This document shows positions 27,328 to 35,187 of a stretch of DNA of 53,817 bases, in pieces. The position numbers were made by a program, and so were the translations under genes. The stretch lies in contig SFEX01000010.1 of assembly GCA_004557075.1 (NCBI GenBank), forward strand, positions 1 to 53,817, written 5' to 3'. The first letter of the stretch is position 1; each line of letters begins with the position of its first letter. This DNA comes from Clostridiales bacterium. Its GTDB lineage: Bacteria; Bacillota; Clostridia; Oscillospirales; Oscillospiraceae. Under the pieces are notes generated by a model, which did no database searches, was not told where the DNA came from, and saw nothing but the letters and a program-made list of their open reading frames with translations.

Positions 27328-27530
27328 GCGAATCGCCCCTCCGGCGAGGAGCGGACGAGCAATGCTCGCCCCTACGATTGAATTGGAAAAAAGAAAAAAA
27401 GGAGGCAGTCATTTCGATTGCCTCCGAAATTCTTATGTGCATTAATTGAATGCGCGAGTGCAATAACGATAAATTCCAATGTTACCGGTCGGGCTGACGC
27501 AATAACGACAACTCTAAGCGGTGCAACGGA
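27328..27530. repeat. Dispersed intergenic repeat, copy D
   Basis: It contains CGGACGAGCAATGCTCGCCC, a GGAGGCAGTC/GATTGCCTCC hairpin (27401-27425), AATGCGCGAGTGCAATAACG and TTACCGGTCGGGCTGACGCA. It ends GCAACGGATTA, where the last TTA is the stop codon of psuG on the minus strand. Confidence 0.78.
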
Positions 27531-28442
27531 TTAAATACACAGCTCTGCGGCGGTTTTTGCCGCGAGAGCAGCGTTGTTGAGAACAAGCTTTATGTTGCTC
27601 TCGAGCGAGTCTCCACCGGTGAGCTCGACGACCTTTGCCAGCAGGAAGGGTGTTGTCTCCTTGCCGTGAATGCCCTGCTCGCGGCTTTCCTTCATCGCCT
27701 GATCTATGGCCGCGTCGATGACCGCCTTGTCCATGGCGTACTGCTCGGGGATGGGATTGGTGACGAGCATTCCGCCCTTCATGCCAAGCTCCTTCTGAGC
27801 CTTGAACATGCCCGCAAGCTGCTCGGGGGAATCGGCTCTGTAGTCGACGCCGAAGCCGCTCTGCCTTGTGTAGAACGCGGGCAACTCGTCTGTGCCGTAG
27901 CCGATGACGGGGACGCCCTTGGTCTCGAGATACTCAAGCGTCAGACCGAGATCGAGGATGCTCTTTGCACCGGCGCAGACTACCATGACGGGAGTGCTCG
28001 CAAGCTCCTCAAGGTCGGCGGAAATGTCCATTGTGGTCTCCGCGCCTCTGTGAACGCCGCCGATGCCGCCGGTTGCAAAGACGCTGATACCGGCCATGTG
28101 CGCGATTATCATGGTTGTAGTGACGGTGGTCGCGCCGTCCTTACCTGCGGCGACGAGCGCTGCAAGGTCGCGGCGGCTCGCCTTTGCGACGTTGCGTCCG
28201 GACTTGCCAAGGTATTCGATCTCCTCATGGCTCAGACCGGCCTTGAGCCTGCCGCCGATGATGGCGATGGTCGCGGGGACAGCGCCGTTGTCGCGTATGG
28301 TCTGCTCAACAAGAAGCGCTGTCTCAACGTTCTTGGGATATGGCATGCCGTGGGAGATAATGGTGCTCTCAAGCGCAACGACGGGTTTGCCGCTTGCGAG
28401 AGCTTCCGCGACTTCGGGTGCGATGTCAAGATATTTGTTCAT
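27531..28442 (-). CDS. psuG: Pseudouridine-5'-phosphate glycosidase
   Basis: PsuG splits pseudouridine 5'-phosphate into uracil and ribose 5-phosphate, the key step of pseudouridine salvage. The 303-residue product has the family N-terminus VVALESTIISHGMPYPKN with the catalytic Glu, ATGGIGGVHRGAETTMDISADL, and CAGAKSILDLGLTLEYLET with the Schiff-base Lys. The ATG at 28442 has GGAG upstream; longer upstream reading is not supported. The kinase psuK and a nucleoside transporter are not adjacent. It is the second gene after an unknown membrane protein. The stop codon abuts repeat copy D. Confidence 0.93.
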   Translation of the reverse strand: MNKYLDIAPEVAEALASGKPVVALESTIISHGMPYPKNVETALLVEQTIRDNGAVPATIAIIGGRLKAGLSHEEIEYLGKSGRNVAKASRRDLAALVAAGKDGATTVTTTMIIAHMAGISVFATGGIGGVHRGAETTMDISADLEELASTPVMVVCAGAKSILDLGLTLEYLETKGVPVIGYGTDELPAFYTRQSGFGVDYRADSPEQLAGMFKAQKELGMKGGMLVTNPIPEQYAMDKAVIDAAIDQAMKESREQGIHGKETTPFLLAKVVELTGGDSLESNIKLVLNNAALAAKTAAELCI

Positions 28443-28479
28443 GTTTTTTGCTCCAATCCTGTTTGATATTGCAGCCGCC

Positions 28480-29028
28480 TCACGAGAAGAAATCCGTGGT
28501 GCTGAGGTAAGCTGCGATGTTTGTGACAATGCCGTGCTCGAAGCTGAGCTCTACGGTGATATTGCCCTTGACTGCGCGGCAGGAGTTGAGGCCGCCGCCG
28601 ACCATTTTGAAGTTGTCGTCGAGCAGAACGGTTTTCGCGTCCAGCTCATCGCCGCCGACGCGGATGCCCATGACGGAATAGTACTTTTCCGAGGAGGAAA
28701 AGCCCACGACCTTGTAGCTGCCGAGCTCTGCGTCCGGATGCCTGCCGAGATAGTATTTCGTATCGGTGCCGATGCCGACTATGCCCTCGCCCTTATCGTC
28801 CTCAAACCATTCGTAATGCTCCTCGTCAAAGACCTTGGCGTCCTCGGGGGAGCGAACATATTCGATAGAGCCGCCGAGCTGCCAATCCATCATGGAGTGG
28901 CTGTTGAACGAAGCAAGCTCGCCAAAGCCCGTCCATGAAGCCAGCAGCGTAAGGATGATCACAGCGATAATCACCGCGGCAATGCCGAGCCTGAGAATTT
29001 TGGGAGGGATCCTTTTAAAAAACATCAT
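28480..29028 (-). CDS. Membrane-anchored protein, unknown function
   Basis: The 182-residue protein has one N-terminal membrane segment (about 13-32, LGIAAVIIAVIILTLLAS) and an extracytoplasmic domain with strands such as YYLGRHPDAELGSYKVVGF. No family is recognised. It lies 37 bases upstream of psuG on the same strand and may share its transcript, but no link to pseudouridine is visible. Confidence 0.7.
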   Translation of the reverse strand: MMFFKRIPPKILRLGIAAVIIAVIILTLLASWTGFGELASFNSHSMMDWQLGGSIEYVRSPEDAKVFDEEHYEWFEDDKGEGIVGIGTDTKYYLGRHPDAELGSYKVVGFSSSEKYYSVMGIRVGGDELDAKTVLLDDNFKMVGGGLNSCRAVKGNITVELSFEHGIVTNIAAYLSTTDFFS

Positions 29029-29210
29029 AATCCGTTAACCTTTAGAAAACTTATCCGACCGCCGCAACGGGGATAAAACCGTTTTGTCACGCAGCTCAAC
29101 TTATAATAAACATTTTAAATAGAATTGTCAATACGTTGAATTTTTAACGCTTTGTGCATTTGTACAAAAATCCTGATGAAAAAATGGGCAATATGGGGAG
29201 AAAAAAGCTA

Positions 29211-29239
29211 TTCAAAACGTGAGAGAAATGTGCTACAAT
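29211..29239 (+). promoter_or_regulatory. Possible promoter of the SLH 5'-nucleotidase gene
   Basis: TTCAAA and TACAAT are spaced by 17 bases, about 75 bases before the start codon. The rest of 29029-29320 is AT-rich and holds nothing else recognisable. Confidence 0.45.
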
Positions 29240-29320
29240 TATGCTATAGTGCAATAATTGGAATCAATTGCTGCGCTTATTCTGTAAGTGTCAAACAAAT
29301 AATTTTTTTAGGAGGAAAAA

Positions 29321-32065
29321 ATGAAGAGCACAAAGAAACTGCTTTCTCTGCTGCTGGTTTTCGTCATGGTATTCTCCCTGGCGGTCCCGGTATTCGCAGA
29401 GGGCGAGACCCCGGCCACCGCGACAAAGGTCGATACCGTCGCTAACGGCGATCAGGTCGTGATCTATAATGCTGGTGCGGGCAAAGCAATGACCGCAGAA
29501 AGCTATACTTACACCAATTCCAAAAATGGCAGCACAAAGGACGAGCTGAAATCCGTTGCGGCAACAGTCGCAGACGGCAAGATGACCGTTCCCGAGACTG
29601 CTGTTGTCCTGACCGCCAAGGTTGACGAGAACGGAAAGTACAGCTTCATTGCCGCCGACGGCAGGTACCTGTACGCCGACGGTACCCACGTCCGCCTCGT
29701 TGACGAGGCCGGCGCTAACACCCTGTTCCAGCTTGAGGCTGCTGAGGACGGCAGCTTCATTAAGTGCGACAGCGCCGCTTATCAGGGCAAGGCACAGTAT
29801 CTTGAGTTCTATGCAAATTGCTTTACCGTTTATGGAATGGATTCAACGAAGGCGGGTATCTACACCTTCCAGTTCTTCAAGATCGACGCTCCCGAAACTC
29901 CTGTCGAGCCGGGCGAGCTTGACGGCAAGACCGTTATCCTGCACTCCAACGACGTTCACGGCGCAATTGCGGGCTATGCCAACATGGCGGCTCTCGCAGC
30001 CGAATACGAGGCCAAGGGCGCAACCGTCATCGTTGCCGACGCAGGCGACTTCAGCCAGGGCACCGTTTATGTCAGCTCCAGCAAGGGCGCTGATGCTGTC
30101 AGCATGATGAACGCCGCAGGCTATGATATCGCTATCCCCGGCAACCACGAGTTTGACTACGGCTACGCTCAGCTCGTCGAAAACCTCAAGAGCGCAAAGT
30201 TTGATACCATCTGCTGCAACATCCTCGACGCAGACGGCAATCTCGTTTTCGCACCCAGCAAGGTAGTTGATGTTGACGGCGTGAAGATCGGCTTTATCGG
30301 CGTCAACACCCCCGAATCCCAGACCAAGGCTAACCCCGCCCTCATCAAGGGTCTCAAGTGGCTCGCGGGCGAGGATATGGTAAAGGCAGTTCAGGCTGAG
30401 GCCGACAAGCTGGCCGATACCGTTGACGTGACCATCGTCATCTCTCACCTCGGTGTTGACGATTCTTCCGTTCCCAACACCTCTTACGACCTGCTCAAGG
30501 GTCTCAATGGCGTTGATTTCATCATCGACGGCCACAGCCACACCGTTATGACTGCGGGCGATAATAAGGAGCCCATCCAGTCCACCGGCACGGCATTTGC
30601 AAACATCGGCGTTATCGTTATCGACAACGAGAAGAAGGCGATCGAGAGCAACGAGCTCGTTGAGATCACCAAGGATTCCGCAAAGGACGAGACCGTCGCA
30701 GCAGCGGCACAGGCTATAATCGACAAGATCGACGCCGAGTACGGCGAGGTCTTTGCAAAGAGCGACGTTGACCTCAACGGCGAGAGAAGCGTTGACGCAA
30801 ACGGCGTATTCGGCAACCGCGACGGCGAGACCAACCTCGGCGACCTCATCACCGACTCCATGATATGGCAGGTCAAGCAGAATCTTGACGGCATCACCGT
30901 TCCCGCAGAGAACATCGTCGCAATAACCAACGGCGGCGGCATCCGCGCGGCCATTGCCAAGGGCGACATCACCAAGAAGGACGTCAACACCGTTCTGCCC
31001 TTCGGCAACACCATCGCAGTCGTCTATGTCACCGGTGCAGAGCTGCTTGAGGCTCTCGAAGCTTCCACCTACTGCTCTCCCTACTCTACCATAGGCGGTT
31101 ACCCCCAGGTAGCGGGCATCGAGATGACCATCAATCCCGACAAGGCATATGATGCAAACGAGGAGACCTACCCCGGTTCCACCTATTACGGTCCCAAGAC
31201 CATCAACCGCGTAACCATCGACAGCATCAACGGCAAGGCTTTTGACGAAAAAGCAACCTACGCTGTTGTCACCAACAACTTCTGCGCGGCAGGCGGCGAC
31301 ACCTACTACGCTTTCGCAAGCGCATCCGCACAGTTCGACACTGGCATTCCTCTCGATGAGGCTCTCATGTCCTACATCACCGATGAACTCAAGGGCGTTG
31401 TCGGCGAAACGTACGCCGAGCCTCAGGGACGCATCAATTACCATGTGCACGACTTTGAGGACGGCCACGGCACCTGCACGATCTGCGGCTTTGCTCCGTT
31501 CAGCGACATTGCCAACAGCGGATACTGCGATTACATCGTTGTCGGCTGGGCAGCAGGCATCGTCGGCGGTTATCCCGACGGCACCTTCCGTCCCAACAAT
31601 GAGGTTACCCGCGGCCAGTTCATCACCATGCTGTGGCGCGCATGCGGCGAGCCTGAGGCAGAGAACGCAAAGCTGAGCTTCACCGACGCTGCAAACATCC
31701 CCGATGATTACAAGGCAGCAGTCGCATGGGGCGTTGAGGCAGGCATAATCTACGGCTACGGCGATAATACCTTCCGTCATGGCACTCCCATCAGCCGCGC
31801 TCAGATGGCGACCTTCAGCTACCGCCTCATGGATGTCATCTTTGAGGAAGGCTCCTTCGACGCTTTCAAGACTCCCTTCGGCTTCAATGACGATGCAGCC
31901 GTTGCGGCTGACTATGTTGACGGCGTCAACGTCTGCGCAAACCTCGGCGTCATTACCGGCTACCCCGACGGCTTCTTCCGTCCCAATGCCACCGGTACTC
32001 GCGGCCAGGCGGCAACCATCATCCTCAGACTGGTACTTACCATTGGAGAATTAGTCGAGGGCTAA
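29321..32065 (+). CDS. Surface 5'-nucleotidase/UDP-sugar hydrolase-family enzyme with SLH domains
   Basis: The 914-residue secreted protein has a signal peptide (about 1-26), an N-terminal beta-rich region (about 30-190), then a UshA-type metallophosphatase. The metal motifs are ILHSNDVHGAI, VADAGDFSQG, GNHEFDYG and DGHSHTVM. The 5'-nucleotidase C-terminal domain carries NGGGIRAAI and FGNTIAVVYVTG. Three SLH domains occupy the last 190 residues (GGYPDGTFRPNNEVTRGQ onward). It probably dephosphorylates external nucleotides or nucleotide sugars at the cell surface. It has an AGGAGG site and ends in a clear terminator. It is monocistronic. Confidence 0.92.
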   Translation: MKSTKKLLSLLLVFVMVFSLAVPVFAEGETPATATKVDTVANGDQVVIYNAGAGKAMTAESYTYTNSKNGSTKDELKSVAATVADGKMTVPETAVVLTAKVDENGKYSFIAADGRYLYADGTHVRLVDEAGANTLFQLEAAEDGSFIKCDSAAYQGKAQYLEFYANCFTVYGMDSTKAGIYTFQFFKIDAPETPVEPGELDGKTVILHSNDVHGAIAGYANMAALAAEYEAKGATVIVADAGDFSQGTVYVSSSKGADAVSMMNAAGYDIAIPGNHEFDYGYAQLVENLKSAKFDTICCNILDADGNLVFAPSKVVDVDGVKIGFIGVNTPESQTKANPALIKGLKWLAGEDMVKAVQAEADKLADTVDVTIVISHLGVDDSSVPNTSYDLLKGLNGVDFIIDGHSHTVMTAGDNKEPIQSTGTAFANIGVIVIDNEKKAIESNELVEITKDSAKDETVAAAAQAIIDKIDAEYGEVFAKSDVDLNGERSVDANGVFGNRDGETNLGDLITDSMIWQVKQNLDGITVPAENIVAITNGGGIRAAIAKGDITKKDVNTVLPFGNTIAVVYVTGAELLEALEASTYCSPYSTIGGYPQVAGIEMTINPDKAYDANEETYPGSTYYGPKTINRVTIDSINGKAFDEKATYAVVTNNFCAAGGDTYYAFASASAQFDTGIPLDEALMSYITDELKGVVGETYAEPQGRINYHVHDFEDGHGTCTICGFAPFSDIANSGYCDYIVVGWAAGIVGGYPDGTFRPNNEVTRGQFITMLWRACGEPEAENAKLSFTDAANIPDDYKAAVAWGVEAGIIYGYGDNTFRHGTPISRAQMATFSYRLMDVIFEEGSFDAFKTPFGFNDDAAVAADYVDGVNVCANLGVITGYPDGFFRPNATGTRGQAATIILRLVLTIGELVEG

Positions 32066-32096
32066 TGCGTTGCTAAACTAAATAAATCCAAACAAG

Positions 32097-32132
32097 AAAC
32101 CGCCGGAAGGTTAATCCTTCCGGCGGTTTTCT
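32097..32132 (+). terminator. Intrinsic terminator of the SLH 5'-nucleotidase gene
   Basis: A 14-bp stem AAACCGCCGGAAGG with loop TTAAT and a T-run lies about 30 bases after the stop. Confidence 0.9.
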
Positions 32133-32143
32133 TTATAAGCTAT

Positions 32144-32254
32144 TTACTTAATGCTGCCATACTGCTCGTCCGATACCGGCTCGAGCCACTCGTTGCTGCC
32201 GTTTACGCCCGGCACCTCAATGGCGAGATGCGAAAACCAGCTATCGGCTGCTGC
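32144..32254 (-). pseudogene. 3' end of a cupin-domain gene, truncated by deletion
   Basis: Read on the minus strand, this codes for AADSWFSHLAIEVPG and SNEWLEPVSDEQYG, closing with a TAA at 32146-32144. This strongly resembles the C-terminus of cupin (carboxymuconolactone-decarboxylase-linked) proteins common in gut Clostridia. Homology stops at about 32250, exactly where the MerR remnant begins on the other strand. The 5' part and start are gone. Confidence 0.65.
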
Positions 32255-32688
32255 CGTTTGTTGAGCGCTCCGCCGGAGGGATACGGGTGTTCAGGGAGAG
32301 CGACTACGGCTGGCTGAAGATAATCGGCTGTCTGAAGGATTCCGGACTTCAGCTAAAGGAAATACGGGATTTTATAAACATGGCGATGCAAGGCGATGAG
32401 ACCATTGCCGCGAGGCTCGAGCTGTTCCGCCGCCGCCGCGAGGCCATAAAAGAGCAGATGGAGGAGCTTCAGCAGACGTTGGATGTGGTTGACTTCAAGT
32501 GCTGGTACTATGAGACAGCGCTGGAGGCCGGTACTACTGCCGCACCGGATAACATGCCGGACGAGGATCTCCCCCCCGCGCCTGCGCGAGATACGCATGC
32601 TGGGCGATGCGCTGGCCTCCGTGCTCGAGCGCGCGGGGATCTCCCCCCGCGCCTGCGCGAGATACGCAAGCGCATGAAGCATGAATAG
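32248..32688 (+). pseudogene. MerR-family regulator remnant lacking its DNA-binding N-terminus
   Basis: The frame reads LLPFVERSAGGIRVF and continues with FRESDYGWLKIIGCLKDSG, the second half of the MerR wing region and dimerisation coiled coil (family form IGLLPPVxR). The first 20 or so residues with the helix-turn-helix are missing and are replaced by the cupin fragment on the opposite strand. A GTG at 32287 with GGAGGG upstream could still give a 133-residue product. The 3' end is disturbed by a 72-bp insertion or duplication that includes an argS-like stretch. I treat it as a pseudogene. Confidence 0.7.
32565..32668. repeat. 32/33-bp direct repeat flanking a 39-bp argS-like insertion
   Basis: GGATCT-C7-GCGCCTGCGCGAGATACGCA at 32565-32597 recurs at 32637-32668 with C6. 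Between them lies a 39-bp stretch that matches argS 20312-20350 at 37 of 39 positions; the two differences are third-codon changes. Confidence 0.85.
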
Positions 32689-32725
32689 AAACGCGTTAAA
32701 ACACAAAATTCCAAGGGGAAAGGCT

Positions 32726-32754
32726 TTGACTTTTCCCGCAGATTTTGTTATAAT
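32726..32754 (+). promoter_or_regulatory. Near-consensus orphan promoter
   Basis: TTGACT, a 17-base spacer and TATAAT. It is followed after about 50 bases by an intrinsic terminator. No complete gene follows. Confidence 0.75.
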
Positions 32755-32760
32755 CCGAGC

Positions 32761-32810
32761 ATCGAGCAGCAAAAACGCGTAAGTCCAGACAGGACTTACG
32801 CGCTTTTTTT
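32761..32810 (+). ncRNA. Possible 50-nucleotide RNA made of a short leader and terminator
   Basis: Transcription from the promoter at 32726 should start near 32761. The RNA would have a 15-base A-rich 5' end and an 11-bp hairpin (CGCGTAAGTCC/complement, loop AGACA) with seven Ts. It may be a small RNA or the attenuator left from a lost gene. Confidence 0.4.
32776..32810 (+). terminator. Intrinsic terminator downstream of the orphan promoter
   Basis: An 11-bp perfect stem at 32776-32786 and 32792-32802 is followed by C and seven Ts. Confidence 0.9.
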
Positions 32811-32871
32811 GTGCTGTATCAGGCGGGCGGGAATGACTGTGCGATATCTGCGTCCGCAGGAAAGGATAACT

Positions 32872-33000
32872 ATGAAAAGCATTGTACCAAAGCAAAGATC
32901 ACTTACAGTAAGCATATTATCGCTCTCGCTTCTGACCGTGATGGCGGGTGTTGCGGTGAGCGCGGTGCTGCTGCTCTGGTCGGCAACGGAGAAGGAATGA
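32872..33000 (+). pseudogene. Stub of an MFS-type transporter gene (42 codons)
   Basis: The start with AGGAAAGGA reads MKSIVPKQRSLTVSILSLS and continues into a first membrane segment resembling the N-terminus of drug-efflux MFS proteins. It then runs VLLLWSATEKE to a stop after only 42 residues. The end looks like the last helix of the same type of protein, so an internal deletion may have joined the two ends (inference). Alternatively it is a real small membrane protein. Confidence 0.45.
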
Positions 33001-33048
33001 ACTGTAATTATTGTAAATCAGGCTTTTTTTGACTTGCATAAGGTGAAG

Positions 33049-33105
33049 GTTTGTGATATTTTTTAACAAGTGACCTTTCCGGGCAAAATACAAAATATCA
33101 CAAAC
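33049..33105. promoter_or_regulatory. Paired inverted sites upstream of the GntR-type regulator, probable autoregulatory operator
   Basis: GTTTGTGATATTTT (33049-33062) and its exact complement AAAATATCACAAAC (33092-33105) are 29 bases apart. A TTGACT at 33029 lies just before the first site, and the second ends two bases before the ribosome site GGGAG. Confidence 0.7.
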
Positions 33106-33118
33106 AGGGAGTGATTAA

Positions 33119-33820
33119 ATGAATTCCAAGCAGCTCGAAAAAATACGCAGCGAAAATCCATTTACCCCTCTGAGCGATATTGTGCATGAGCTTATATTAA
33201 AGGAGATAACGAGCTTTTCGCTTATGCCGGGCAGCCGGATCAGCGAGAGCACCATTGCGCAGGAGCTGGGGATAAGCCGCTCTCCGGTCAAATCCGCGCT
33301 TGAGAGGCTTGCCGACAACGACTATGTGAAGATACAAAACAGCCGCTACTATGTCGCCGAGTTCAGCAAAAAGAGATACGACGAGATATGCGATTTCACC
33401 GGCATGATAGAGGAATACTCCGCAGGACAGGCGGCGCTGAAGATAACCCCCGAGCTTCTCAACGAGCTGTACGAAAAGGCGCATAAGCTTCAGAAGGTTT
33501 ACGACGAGGCATTCCATCAGGGAAAAGACTTCGTGTTTTCAAAGCTGCTGGACAGCGAGATGGAATTCCACTTCTCCATAGTCAAGGCCTCCGGCAACGA
33601 GCTTATAACCTCGATATACGATGAGATGAAATACAAGCTCTGGCGCTGCCGCAGCTATCTGCTGTTCAGCAGACCCGAGGGCTTTTACGACGTACTTGAC
33701 GTTGACCATGTGTTCATTTGCGATATCCTCAGATTCGGTGACAGAGGCATGGCCGAGGCCGCCATGCGCCGGCATCTTGGCGTATCGCGCACCGGCATCG
33801 AGCGCTTTAACCTGCTGTGA
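33119..33820 (+). CDS. GntR-family regulator, FCD subgroup
   Basis: The 233-residue protein has an N-terminal winged helix: LKEITSFSLMPGSRISESTIAQELGISRSPVKSALERL. A helical FCD ligand domain (about 90-225) carries the metal-site residues in LLDSEMEFHFSIVKASGN and AEAAMRRHLG. FCD regulators sense small carboxylates, sugar acids or amino acids. No catabolic operon adjoins it; downstream is a terminator and convergent galE. The operator-like repeat upstream points to autoregulation. Confidence 0.9.
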   Translation: MNSKQLEKIRSENPFTPLSDIVHELILKEITSFSLMPGSRISESTIAQELGISRSPVKSALERLADNDYVKIQNSRYYVAEFSKKRYDEICDFTGMIEEYSAGQAALKITPELLNELYEKAHKLQKVYDEAFHQGKDFVFSKLLDSEMEFHFSIVKASGNELITSIYDEMKYKLWRCRSYLLFSRPEGFYDVLDVDHVFICDILRFGDRGMAEAAMRRHLGVSRTGIERFNLL

Positions 33821-33824
33821 CAAT

Positions 33825-33869
33825 AAAAATCACCCTGCTTGTCTATTCCGAACAAGCAGGGTGATTTTT
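33825..33869. terminator. Bidirectional terminator between the GntR gene and galE
   Basis: An 18-bp perfect stem (AAAAATCACCCTGCTTGT and complement) with a 9-base loop has T-runs on both strands. Confidence 0.9.
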
Positions 33870-33883
33870 CAACAATTCAGAGC

Positions 33884-34900
33884 CTATTTTCTGTAGCCGT
33901 CGGGGTTTAGCGACTGCCAGTGCCAGCTATCGCGGCACATATCCTCAAGGTCGTATGCCGCTGTCCAGCCGAGGTATTTTTCGCTCTTTTCAGGGCTGCA
34001 ATAGCAGACGTCGATATCTCCGGCGCGCCTGCCGACGATTTTATACGGCACGCGCAGGCTGTTTGCCTTTTCAAAGGCGTGAACCATATCCAGCACGCTG
34101 TAGCCGGTGCCGGTGCCGAGGTTAAACACGCTCTCGCCGCAGTGATCTTTCATGTACTCTATCGCAGCGACGTGACCCTTGGCAAGATCGACGACGTGGA
34201 TGTAATCGCGCACACCGGTGCCGTCGTGGGTGTCATAGTCGTTGCCGAAAACGCGCAGGTACTCAAACTTGCCTATGGCCGTCTGCGAGATATAGGGCAT
34301 GAGGTTGTTGGGAATGCCCTTGGGGTCCTCGCCGATGAGGCCGCTCGGGTGAGCGCCGACGGGGTTAAAATAGCGCAGGAGCACAACGGACCATGTGGGG
34401 TCTGCCTTGGCGTAGTCGCGCAGTATCTGCTCGCACATATATTTTGTCCAGCCGTAGGGGTTTGTGCAGGAGCCCGTGCGTGAGGTCTCGTAAAGCGGCA
34501 TATCGTTATCGGCAGAATACACGGTGGCGGAGGAGGAGAAGATGATTTTGTTAACGTTGTGGCTGCGCATCGCCTCGCACAGCGTGATGGTCGAGCCGAG
34601 GTTGTTGTCGTAATACTCCAGCGGCATCTCAACCGACTCGCCCACGGCCTTTAGTCCGGCAAAGTGGATAACGCAGTCAAAGCTGTGCTCGTCAAATATC
34701 CTGTCGAGCGTGTCCCTGTCGCGCACGTCGGCTTCATAGAAAACGACGGGGTGGCCTGTTATCTGCTCTATGCGGCGTCCGGCCTCGGCGCTGCTGTTGA
34801 CAAGGTTGTCTATCACGACGACGTCCATGCCGCGCTCGAGCAGCTCAACGCAGGTGTGGCTGCCGATATAGCCCATTCCGCCTGTTACTAAAACTTTCAT
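33884..34900 (-). CDS. galE: UDP-glucose 4-epimerase
   Basis: GalE interconverts UDP-glucose and UDP-galactose. The 338-residue SDR protein has the NAD site VTGGMGYIGSHTC, the catalytic Ser in SSSATVYS, and the YxxxK pair as YGWTKYMCE. The C-terminal substrate part has DYIHVVDLAKGHVAA and GRRAGDIDVCY. The ATG at 34900 has GGAG upstream; an earlier in-frame ATG at 34915 is less likely. It is monocistronic. It may supply UDP-galactose for surface polysaccharide or for galactose use. Confidence 0.94.
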   Translation of the reverse strand: MKVLVTGGMGYIGSHTCVELLERGMDVVVIDNLVNSSAEAGRRIEQITGHPVVFYEADVRDRDTLDRIFDEHSFDCVIHFAGLKAVGESVEMPLEYYDNNLGSTITLCEAMRSHNVNKIIFSSSATVYSADNDMPLYETSRTGSCTNPYGWTKYMCEQILRDYAKADPTWSVVLLRYFNPVGAHPSGLIGEDPKGIPNNLMPYISQTAIGKFEYLRVFGNDYDTHDGTGVRDYIHVVDLAKGHVAAIEYMKDHCGESVFNLGTGTGYSVLDMVHAFEKANSLRVPYKIVGRRAGDIDVCYCSPEKSEKYLGWTAAYDLEDMCRDSWHWQSLNPDGYRK

Positions 34901-34976
34901 GTTAAAAAGCTCCAATCAATATTTTTATTCATTTTACAATAAGCGGAGTAAAATATCAAGGTATATTGCTGCTATT

Positions 34977-35187
34977 GCCCCTCCGGCGAGGAGCGGACGA
35001 GCGATGCTCGCCCCTACGATGTAATGCAATGTTCAGCCAGAGGAATTAATATTTTTGTGCATTACTAATGTCTATAACCGGGTAAACGAAAAAAAGGGAG
35101 GCAATCAAAACGATTGCCTCCGAAATTTTTATATGCACTCATTAAACGCGCGAGTACAAAAGAGATTACATGAAGCGTTGCAACGAA
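34977..35187. repeat. Dispersed intergenic repeat, copy E
   Basis: It contains CGGACGAGCGATGCTCGCCC, CCCCTACGATGTAATGCAAT, a perfect GGAGGCAATC/GATTGCCTCC hairpin (35097-35121) followed by GAAATTTTT, and AAACGCGCGAGTACAAAAGAG. It ends GTTGCAACGAATTA at the stop codon of the SLH phosphoesterase gene. It fills the gap 34901-35187. Confidence 0.78.

Noticed and set aside
27161..27530. CRISPR array or tandem repeat block
   Set aside because: The repeated words are not evenly spaced and occur in opposite orientation; they fit the dispersed repeat family instead.
29843..31780. A 645-codon open frame opposite the SLH 5'-nucleotidase
   Set aside because: It is antisense to a clear UshA-type enzyme with all motifs; the composition is that of a shadow frame.
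32287..32688. Functional MerR-type regulator starting at the GTG 32287
   Set aside because: The DNA-binding helix-turn-helix is missing and the 3' end holds a foreign insertion; expression of a dimerisation-only fragment cannot be excluded but is not supported.
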